Part shown: piece by piece, positions 58,019-64,000 of the stretch
Position numbering within the stretch: position 1 is the first letter of the stretch
Layout: each line of letters begins with the position of its first letter
Assembly: GCF_008923205.2 (NCBI RefSeq)
Contig: NZ_WBMS02000006.1
Location: 1-64,000, forward strand
DNA from: Actinomadura physcomitrii
GTDB taxonomy: Bacteria > Actinomycetota > Actinomycetes > Streptosporangiales > Streptosporangiaceae
DNA length: 64,000 bases
Reading direction: 5' to 3'
Notes under the pieces: generated by a model
Databases searched by the model: none
The model's input: only the letters and a program-made list of their open reading frames with translations
Told to the model about the DNA's origin: nothing
Translations under genes and position numbers: made by a program

Positions 58019-58188
58019 CCGCTGCCGCGGCCGGGAACCGGTCCCCGGCCCCTGGGCCCACCCGCCCGGGCCGCCGATTGGGACGGCGGGCCCTGGGAAT
58101 GGCGCCGCCCGCTCCATATTTTGGAGGTCGTAAAACGGCCGGGCGTACGTTCCCGGCCGGAAATCCGGCCGACCAGGAAAGGGCGTCG
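58019..58188 (+). promoter_or_regulatory. probable pilin promoter and leader
   Basis: 170 bases with an AT-rich patch (CCATATTTTGGAGG near 58108) and a tight inverted repeat CGGCCGGA-AA-TCCGGCCG at 58154-58171 just ahead of the AGGAAAGGG ribosome site of the pilin. It may be an operator or an mRNA-stabilising hairpin for high pilin output. Confidence 0.4.
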
Positions 58189-58440
58189 ATGAACCTCGAA
58201 TCGGTGCGGGAAAGGGTTCTGGGCGACGATCGCGGGGCCGACGTCTTCGAGTGGGCCGGGATGCTGATCCTGGTGGCGGCGGTCATCGCCGGCCTCTACG
58301 GCCTCGGCATCGTCGACACCACGACGAACGGCGTCAAGGGCGCGCTCACCAGCATCTTCGACGGCGACCCGGGCGGCGGTGGCGGCGGGGGCGGCGACAA
58401 CGGCGACGACAAGACCTGTGTTATCGGCATCTGCTGGTAG
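58189..58440 (+). CDS. Flp-type pilin 1
   Basis: 83-residue prepilin. The leader of 16 residues ends DRG (Gly16); the mature protein starts ADVFEW with Glu21 at +5, then a hydrophobic helix (AGMLILVAAVIAGLYGLGIV). The C-terminus is a Gly run and a tail with two Cys (KTCVIGICW), which could form a disulfide. ATG 58189 has a strong ribosome site; a GTG at 58015 overlapping the regulator stop is possible but gives an odd 58-residue extension. Confidence 0.9.
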   Translation: MNLESVRERVLGDDRGADVFEWAGMLILVAAVIAGLYGLGIVDTTTNGVKGALTSIFDGDPGGGGGGGGDNGDDKTCVIGICW

Positions 58441-58452
58441 AGGGAATCGGTG

Positions 58453-58731
58453 ATGAACGTTCTGCTTCCGGCCCTGGTGCGCGCCGGCTCGTCGATGCGG
58501 GCGGGCGGGGAACAGGCCGCGCGCTTCTTCCGGGACCGCGTCGAACGGTTCGGTAATTCGGGCGACCGCGGGGCCGACATTTTCGAGTGGGCCGGGATGC
58601 TGATCCTGGTGGCCGCGATCATCGCGGGGCTCTACAGCCTCGGGATCGTCGACACGGTCACCAAGGCGGTCGAGGACGCGCTCAAGCAGATCTTCGAGGG
58701 CGACCCGGGCGGCGCCAAGGGCGACACCTGA
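58453..58731 (+). CDS. Flp-type pilin 2 with long leader
   Basis: 92 residues. The leader is 40 residues, much longer than in pilin 1, ending DRG (Gly40). The mature part ADIFEW, with Glu45 at +5, and its helix are nearly identical to pilin 1, so the two arose by duplication. It lacks the Cys tail. ATG 58453 is spaced better from AGGGA than GTG 58450. Confidence 0.9.
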   Translation: MNVLLPALVRAGSSMRAGGEQAARFFRDRVERFGNSGDRGADIFEWAGMLILVAAIIAGLYSLGIVDTVTKAVEDALKQIFEGDPGGAKGDT

Positions 58732-58744
58732 TGGGCTGCACGTG

Positions 58745-59401
58745 ATGAGCGGCGCCGCGGCCTCGGGAGCGGCGGCCGCGGCGGCCGCGGTCGCGGGCGC
58801 GGCCGCCGGCTGGCTGTGCGCCCCGGTCACGGTCGCCTACCGGGGGCCGCTCACGCCCCGCGCCCGGACCGGGGTCGCAGTGCTGACGGGCGCGGTGCTC
58901 GCGGCGCTGGCGGTCCGGCTCGGCGGACGGGCGGACTCCGTGGCGTTCGCCTACCTCGGCGTGGTCGGCGTCCTGCTCACGGTGATCGACGCCGGGGTGC
59001 GGCGGCTCCCGGACAGGCTCACGCTGCCGTCCTACCTCGCGGGCGGCGCACTGCTGGCGGCGGCCGTCCCGGTCACCGCGCACGGCGCGCTCCGCTTCGC
59101 GCACGCCGTGATCGGGATGGCGGTGCTGTGGGCCTTCTACTTCGTCCAGCACTTCCTGCTGCCGCACGCGATGGGCGGCGGCGACGTGAAACTGGCCGGT
59201 GTCCTCGGCCTGTACCTCGGGTGGCTCGGTGAGGCGGCATGGGTGACGGGCGTGGTCGCCGGTTTCCTGTTCGGCGGCGTGTACAGCGTGACCTGGCTGC
59301 TCCTCGGCCGCGCCGGACGCAAGGACGAACTGCCGTACGGCCCGTTCATGCTGGCCGGCGCGTTGACGGGCATCCTGTTCGGCGGCTGGTTCGCGCGATG
59401 A
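58745..59401 (+). CDS. prepilin peptidase (A24 family, CpaA/TadV-like)
   Basis: 218 residues with about six membrane helices. The two catalytic Asp are in TVIDAGVRRLPD and the GGGDVKLAG motif. It lacks the N-terminal methylase domain of PilD, as expected for Tad peptidases. It should cut after the Gly of the DRG sites found in five proteins of this locus. ATG 58745 or GTG 58742. The stop overlaps the next ATG. Confidence 0.93.
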   Translation: MSGAAASGAAAAAAAVAGAAAGWLCAPVTVAYRGPLTPRARTGVAVLTGAVLAALAVRLGGRADSVAFAYLGVVGVLLTVIDAGVRRLPDRLTLPSYLAGGALLAAAVPVTAHGALRFAHAVIGMAVLWAFYFVQHFLLPHAMGGGDVKLAGVLGLYLGWLGEAAWVTGVVAGFLFGGVYSVTWLLLGRAGRKDELPYGPFMLAGALTGILFGGWFAR

Positions 59402-60582
59402 ACCGGGCGGGCCGCCCAGGGCGGCGGGGCAGGCCGGGTCGGCGGGGCGACGAGGGCGCCGCCACCTCCATCCTCGTCGTCGGGATGGCGCTGTGCCTGG
59501 TCGCGGCCGTGCTGCTGTTCGGCCGCGTCGCGCAGGCCGGCGACATGCGCAGCCGGGCGCAGCGCGGCGCGGACGCGGCGGCCCTCGGCGCGCTCGAACC
59601 GCTCCGGCTGCGGCTGGCGGAGATGGCGCTGTCCGGGACGCCGCCCGCGGGCCTCGGCGCCTGGCTGCTCGCCGACGACGCGCCGCAGAACGCGGCCGAG
59701 CGCTACGCCCGCGACAACGGCACGCGCGTCGACGGCGAGGTGCACCTCACCGGGCTGGACGGGACGTACGCGAAGGTCAAGGCCGTCACCGCCGACTGCC
59801 AGCTCAAGAAGGACGGCGAGCTCACCGAGCAGGAGAAGGACGACCTGCGCCACGGCCGCCACCTGTGCACCGACTCCAAAGGCGACCGGGGCATCGGCCG
59901 GGTCGGCAACGCCGTGGCGATCGCCCGGCTCGTCGTGCCGGACTGCACCTACGAGTTCTCCCCGGTCCCGCCCGGCGAGTCGGCGCCCGAGGAGCAGCCG
60001 ACGGCCCCGGCCCGGCTCGTGTGCGACGGCACCGTCGCCTGGCCGGGCGGGGACGCGGCGGCCGTGGAGAAGAAGTTCAAGCTCAGGCTCGTCGACAAGG
60101 AGAGCGACGTCGCCTACAACGGCTTCCCGTACCAGAACATCGGATACGGCGGCGCGATGCCGCCGCCGGGCCCGCTGCCCGCGGGAACGCCGGAGATGAT
60201 CCGCCGCGCCATCGCGTTCGCCGAAGCGCAACTCGGCACCCCGTACCAGTGGGGCGGGACATGCACGTCCCCGAGCCGCCTCGCCGCCACGATGGGGAAC
60301 TGCGACTGCTCCTCGCTCGTGCAAATGGCGTACCGCGCGGCCGGAATTTCCATTCCCCGCGTCACCTACGACCAGTGGCGATTCGGGCAGGGCATCCCGG
60401 CCGGCCAGGAGAAGGCGGGCGACCTGGTGTTCTTCAGGATGGGTCCGCGCGGCCCCGAACATGTCGGCATGGTCGTCGATCCCGCCACGCACACGATGAT
60501 CGAGGCGCCACACACGGGCGACGTTGTGAAGTTCGCCCCCTACGACGGCAACATCGGTTTCCGTCGCCCTTACGCGGGCTGA
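59398..60582 (+). CDS. TadG-like membrane protein fused to an NlpC/P60 peptidase
   Basis: 394 residues. An Arg/Gly-rich start and one membrane helix (about 23-45, TSILVVGMALCLVAAVLLF) followed by SRAQRGADAAALGAL are typical of TadG/Flp-assembly proteins. The middle (about 50-265) is extracellular with several Cys. About 268-394 is a C40 domain with Cys304 in CDCSSLVQMAY and His355 in EHVGMVVD. A wall peptidase tethered to a pilus-assembly domain would open peptidoglycan at the pilus. ATG 59398 overlaps the previous stop. Confidence 0.88.
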   Translation: MNRAGRPGRRGRPGRRGDEGAATSILVVGMALCLVAAVLLFGRVAQAGDMRSRAQRGADAAALGALEPLRLRLAEMALSGTPPAGLGAWLLADDAPQNAAERYARDNGTRVDGEVHLTGLDGTYAKVKAVTADCQLKKDGELTEQEKDDLRHGRHLCTDSKGDRGIGRVGNAVAIARLVVPDCTYEFSPVPPGESAPEEQPTAPARLVCDGTVAWPGGDAAAVEKKFKLRLVDKESDVAYNGFPYQNIGYGGAMPPPGPLPAGTPEMIRRAIAFAEAQLGTPYQWGGTCTSPSRLAATMGNCDCSSLVQMAYRAAGISIPRVTYDQWRFGQGIPAGQEKAGDLVFFRMGPRGPEHVGMVVDPATHTMIEAPHTGDVVKFAPYDGNIGFRRPYAG

Positions 60583-60637
60583 TGAGAAAACCTGGGAATG
60601 GGCCCGGATTTGGGTCTCCGGACTCATTCGCGAAGGA

Positions 60638-62209
60638 ATGGCGCGTGCGAGCCTGCGAGGCGTGTCCCCCCAGCAGCGCAGCCCGGACCGGCTCCCCGAC
60701 CGCGGCGCGTCCGTTCCGGAGTACGCCGGGATCCTGGCCCTCGTCGCGGCGGTCTGCGCGTCGCTCTTCGTTCTCGGAGTCCCAGGTCAGACCAGTGACG
60801 CGGTCTGCCGGGCGCTGCACCGGATGCACCTGCGCGACGCCTGCGCGGCGGGCGGCGGGAACGGCGGCCGGACCGACCCCGACGAGCCCACCACCGCGTG
60901 CACGACGGGCATCGAGACGAAATACCTCGAAGAGACCGTGACGATCCCGACCCGCATCAACGTGCGGACCAACAGCCGCGGCACCGTCCAGCTCACCCGC
61001 AGGGTCGGGGCGGACGGAAAGACCACCTGGGAGGTCACCGACTTCACCTGGGGCGAAGGGGCCGCCGCGAGCCCCGATTTCGACTTCGGATTCGGCAAGT
61101 TCGGCATTTGGGGCGGCGGGCAGTTCACCAACGGGACGGTCTACTCCTTCGACAACGAGAAGGACGCGAAGAAGTTCTTCGACGACCTCGTCGACCACCG
61201 CATCGGGAACACCGCGAAATTCGTCGTCCGGACCAATCCCATCACCGGCGGATTCTCCTGGCTCATCGGCAAGACCCCGTGGGTCGGCAAGTACTACGAC
61301 CGGTGGATCGGCGGCAGCGAGCCGGAGAAGAAGCCGTCCGCCGACTACCAGGAGGGCGGCCCGACCGGCGGGTTCAAGGGCGAGCTGAACCTGTGGAAGG
61401 TGAAACTGCCGTTCAAGGGGCGCGGCTGGCTGATCGACGGCACCCGCACCGACCACGAGACGGGGCAGCGCACCACCTACTTCACCCGGAAGGGCGAAGG
61501 CGAGGTCGGCGTCCTCGTCGACCTCGGCGACGTCTGGAAGGCGCTGCCCAAGGGCACCCGCGAACGCGCCGCCGCAGGCGCCGCCGACGCCCTCGCCCTC
61601 GCCGTCGACGAGATCGGCAAGCGGCTCGCCGGCAAGGGCGTCGAGCTGTCGCCCGCCGAGATCGACAAGATCAAGGGGCAGATCCGGCTCAACCCCAACA
61701 TCGGCCTGAACGTCAAGCACCGGGGCCAGACCACCTGGGCGTACACCGAGGACAAGGACGGTGACCCGATCAGCCTCACCAAGACCGGCAACTCCCAGAA
61801 CGTCATCTACTTCCGCGCCGATGGAAAGGCCAAGGGCTCCCTCGAGGGCGACAAGGGCGAGCTGACCGCCGGCAAGCAGTGGATCCTCAGCTCCCAGCGC
61901 ACCGTCACCGACAAGACCCTCGACTACGACGACCCGCAGGACCGGCAGGCCTTCGAGGACTACGCGCGCACCGGCGACGACGGCGCCCTCGACCGCTACT
62001 TCGACGGCGGCGGCGGACGGATGTCCCGGCTGACCTACGACGTCGGCGGCGACACCGGCAAGCTCGACGCCAAGGGCGAGGCCGGCGGCAGGAGCAAGTT
62101 CGGCGGACTTTTCGAGAGCTCCACCGAACACCAGGTCAACACCCTCACCGGGGCCCAGTACTACAAGCCGGGGGAGGGATGGGTGCCGTGGAAGCGCTGC
62201 CTCGGCTGA
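60638..62209 (+). CDS. 523-residue surface protein with prepilin-like N-terminus
   Basis: A 23-residue leader ends DRG (Gly23); then ASVPEY with Glu28 at +5 and a hydrophobic helix to about 48, the class III prepilin pattern. The remaining ~470 residues are extracellular, beta-rich, repeat-free and unassigned; blocks such as FDFGFGKFGIWGGGQFTNG and a helical part (about 305-345) are visible. Cys pairs lie near the N-terminus. ATG 60638 has GAAGGA upstream. It may be a pilus-tip adhesin or substrate of the Tad machine. Confidence 0.8.
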   Translation: MARASLRGVSPQQRSPDRLPDRGASVPEYAGILALVAAVCASLFVLGVPGQTSDAVCRALHRMHLRDACAAGGGNGGRTDPDEPTTACTTGIETKYLEETVTIPTRINVRTNSRGTVQLTRRVGADGKTTWEVTDFTWGEGAAASPDFDFGFGKFGIWGGGQFTNGTVYSFDNEKDAKKFFDDLVDHRIGNTAKFVVRTNPITGGFSWLIGKTPWVGKYYDRWIGGSEPEKKPSADYQEGGPTGGFKGELNLWKVKLPFKGRGWLIDGTRTDHETGQRTTYFTRKGEGEVGVLVDLGDVWKALPKGTRERAAAGAADALALAVDEIGKRLAGKGVELSPAEIDKIKGQIRLNPNIGLNVKHRGQTTWAYTEDKDGDPISLTKTGNSQNVIYFRADGKAKGSLEGDKGELTAGKQWILSSQRTVTDKTLDYDDPQDRQAFEDYARTGDDGALDRYFDGGGGRMSRLTYDVGGDTGKLDAKGEAGGRSKFGGLFESSTEHQVNTLTGAQYYKPGEGWVPWKRCLG

Positions 62210-62742
62210 CCGCCTGCGCCGCCCTCGCCCTCGCCGCGGGCTGTTCCGCGCACCACGACCCGCCGCCCGTGCCGGCGGGGTTCCGCGAGTACCGCACCGG
62301 CGCCTACGCGTTCGGCTACCCGGCGGGCTGGACGCCGCACGGCGGCACCGACGACAGCGGCGCGCCCACGCTCGACGTCGACGGCCCGGAACTGCCGTCC
62401 GGCGTCGACGACGGCCAGATCCACCTCGCCCGCCGCGACCGCTTCACCGGCGGACTCGACGGCCAGATGGCCCAGTTCCGCGGCCTCGCCCTGCTGAACG
62501 GGTACCACCTCACCGCCGTCCGCCGCACCGCACTGGACGGCGCCGACGCACGCCGCGTCGAGGCCCGCTACACGATCACCTCGACCGACGGCACCCGCAC
62601 CCCCATGCACCTGACCGGCCTCTACGTCCTCACCGGACGGCGCACCCTGCTCGAATTCATGATCCGTTCGCCCGACGGCGGTAGCGCCGCCGCCCGCGTC
62701 CCCGCGATCCTCGGGTCGTTCCGGCTGAGGGAAGGACGATGA
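62188..62742 (+). CDS. probable lipoprotein
   Basis: 184 residues. A short signal with a weak lipobox LAAGC (Cys about 19) is followed by a mature domain of about 160 residues (GAYAFGYPAGWTPHGG, ending LEFMIRSPDGG) resembling PsbP/LpqN-like one-domain lipoproteins. GTG 62188 follows GGGGAGGG by 9 bases and overlaps the previous gene by 22 bp; ATG 62179 is the alternative. Family assignment is tentative. Confidence 0.75.
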   Translation: MEALPRLTACAALALAAGCSAHHDPPPVPAGFREYRTGAYAFGYPAGWTPHGGTDDSGAPTLDVDGPELPSGVDDGQIHLARRDRFTGGLDGQMAQFRGLALLNGYHLTAVRRTALDGADARRVEARYTITSTDGTRTPMHLTGLYVLTGRRTLLEFMIRSPDGGSAAARVPAILGSFRLREGR

Positions 62743-63194
62743 GACGCCGCGTCGTGGTCCTCGCCGTCGCCGCCGCCGTCGCGTGGTCGGCGCTGTCCCT
62801 CCTGGGCCTCGCCTCGGTGGGCCGGGCCGCGCTGCTGGTCCTCGGGGTGATCCTGCTCGCCGCCGCGCCGCTCATCGTCGCCGCGGACGCCGCCGCCCGC
62901 CGCCGCACCCCCGTCCGCGCCACCGGCACCGTCCTGGCCTGCGAAGGCGAGGGCGTCGAGCCGTCCGGCTGGGAGTACACGCTGACCGTCCGCTTCACCT
63001 CGGCGGACGGCCGCGACCACGTCGTCACCGAGTCCGGCCGCCCGCGCCGCCGGCCGTCCGACCCGATGCCCGTCCGCTACGACCCCCGCGACCCCGCCCG
63101 CGCCCGCCTCGACCTCGGCACCGCCCCCGCCTGGACGGCCGCCGCCGTGGTCCTGCTCACCGGCGCCGTCGTCACCTGGTTCGCCGCCCGCTGA
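62739..63194 (+). CDS. DUF3592-like membrane protein
   Basis: 151 residues: two N-terminal helices, an extracytosolic beta domain (GWEYTLTVRFTSADG, then PMPVRYDPRDPARARLD) and a final helix, the DUF3592 pattern. The RYDPRDP motif is typical. Start overlaps the lipoprotein stop (ATGA). Confidence 0.82.
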   Translation: MRRRVVVLAVAAAVAWSALSLLGLASVGRAALLVLGVILLAAAPLIVAADAAARRRTPVRATGTVLACEGEGVEPSGWEYTLTVRFTSADGRDHVVTESGRPRRRPSDPMPVRYDPRDPARARLDLGTAPAWTAAAVVLLTGAVVTWFAAR

Positions 63195-63203
63195 AGGAGA
63201 CCG

Positions 63204-63617
63204 ATGCCCGACCGCCGCCGCGCCGCCACGACGGTCCTGCTCACCGCGGCCGCCGCCCTGGCCGCCCTCGTCGTGCTCGCGGTCGTCGTGGCCGCCGCCG
63301 CCTTCGCCGCGCCGGGGTTCGCGTCCTCGGACGCCTTCTACTGGACGTCCGCCGCCGCGGCGGCCCTCGTCCAGCTCCCCATCGGCCTCCTCGCCGCCCG
63401 CCTCACCGCCCCGCGCCTGCGCCGCGCCGGCGTGTCCGGGGCCGCCGTCCCCGTCCTCACGGCGCTCGGCCCGGCCGTTCCCGCCGTCCTCGCCAACCTC
63501 CGCCCCGTCGAGCACATCGCCCCGCCGCTGAACGTCCTCGCGCCCCTCTGCGCCCTCGCCGCCGGCGTCCTCCTCGGCCTTCGCCGGCCCGCCCGCGAAA
63601 GCACGTCGCTGTACTGA
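63204..63617 (+). CDS. small polytopic membrane protein
   Basis: 137 residues with four hydrophobic segments and basic loops (LTAPRLRRAG). AAGGAG lies just before ATG 63204, nine bases after the previous stop, so it ends the same operon. No family recognised. Confidence 0.72.
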   Translation: MPDRRRAATTVLLTAAAALAALVVLAVVVAAAAFAAPGFASSDAFYWTSAAAAALVQLPIGLLAARLTAPRLRRAGVSGAAVPVLTALGPAVPAVLANLRPVEHIAPPLNVLAPLCALAAGVLLGLRRPARESTSLY

Positions 63618-63685
63618 TTTGGGTCCCCCGTTGGGCCTCGAGACCCATGTGCCCCGCCCTCCCCTCTCGTTTCAATAACGGCACC

Positions 63686-64000
63686 ATGCCTCCTGAAGAC
63701 GGTGTCGACCTGCCGCCTCTCCCGCTGGACCTCCCGGGCTTCTCCATCACCCCGACACCCGACCCGGCGCCGGACGCACCCGAGCCCGGCCCGGCGGTGC
63801 CCGCTGAGCCGCCGTCCGCCCCGCTGGTGCCGGCGCCCTGGTCGGCCGTCCCCACGCCCCCCGCGGACCCGCCTGCCGCCGCCCCAAGCCGAGCGCGGCC
63901 CGGCACGCACCCGCGCACCACGCCACCACCGGCCGAGCCGCCCCTTGCCGAGCCCGCGCAAGCCGCCCCCGCGCCTGCTGAGTCCGCGCCTGCTGGCCCG
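63686..64000 (+). CDS. start of a Pro/Ala-rich protein, cut by the window end
   Basis: The frame from ATG 63686 is open for 105 codons to the last base. It encodes a disordered chain of Pro, Ala, Glu and Asp (MPPEDGVDLPPLPLDLPGF). No clear ribosome site is present. Composition alone could be chance in such GC-rich DNA, but the consistent codon third-position bias and the position after an operon end make a real N-terminus plausible. Confidence 0.4.
   Translation, partial: MPPEDGVDLPPLPLDLPGFSITPTPDPAPDAPEPGPAVPAEPPSAPLVPAPWSAVPTPPADPPAAAPSRARPGTHPRTTPPPAEPPLAEPAQAAPAPAESAPAGP

Overview
The window is chromosomal DNA of a high-G+C Gram-positive bacterium (class Actinomycetes). The base composition is strongly GC-biased throughout, GTG starts are common, several genes look leaderless, and the left third has the typical actinobacterial neighbourhood fumC / class I fumarase / glpX / DUF4245 / xseB-xseA / ispH / ychF. 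An Actinomadura-like (Streptosporangiales) source fits the later loci, but that is inference. I see no rRNA, tRNA, CRISPR array, integrase, transposase or phage gene.

Layout. 1-22 kb is housekeeping: both fumarase classes with a Ser/Thr kinase between them, a DMT exporter with a divergent MocR-type regulator, an MFS transporter, an ABC-2 exporter, glpX, a TetR regulator, exonuclease VII (xseA/xseB), a MarR gene beside two decayed gene remnants, a lipid-droplet-associated-like protein, ispH, rmuC and ychF. 22.4-33.8 kb is a compact plus-strand operon for a Tn916/ICEBs1-like type IV secretion core: TcpC-like protein, small membrane protein, a TcpE-Pro-rich-MinD fusion, VirB4 ATPase, VirB6-like channel, NTF2-like membrane protein and a CwlT-like two-domain wall hydrolase. 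It has no relaxase, coupling protein or integrase and sits between housekeeping genes, so it looks like a fixed export machine rather than a mobile element. 33.8-40.7 kb holds a secreted RNase Sa-type ribonuclease, a MarR/amidohydrolase divergent pair, a Mut7-C protein, a NUDIX protein, a coiled-coil NlpC/P60 wall hydrolase preceded by a c-di-AMP (ydaO) riboswitch, and typA.

40.8-48.7 kb is a minus-strand run of six genes: DUF4282 membrane protein, multi-pass Ser/Thr kinase, coiled-coil protein, ClpB-like AAA+ ATPase with a degenerate first module, NrdG-like radical SAM protein, and a zinc-ribbon/FHA protein. The mix of a phospho-writer, a phospho-reader, an unfoldase and a radical SAM activase, with no obvious client, is the best candidate in the window for an undescribed system.

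49.3-63.6 kb is a Tad/Flp pilus locus with unusual features: a CpaE-TadE fusion, a second TadE, CpaF, TadB, TadC, a NarL-type two-component system, two Flp pilins, a prepilin peptidase, a TadG-like protein fused to NlpC/P60, and a 523-residue protein with a prepilin-like N-terminus. Small envelope genes follow. The window ends inside a Pro/Ala-rich reading frame.
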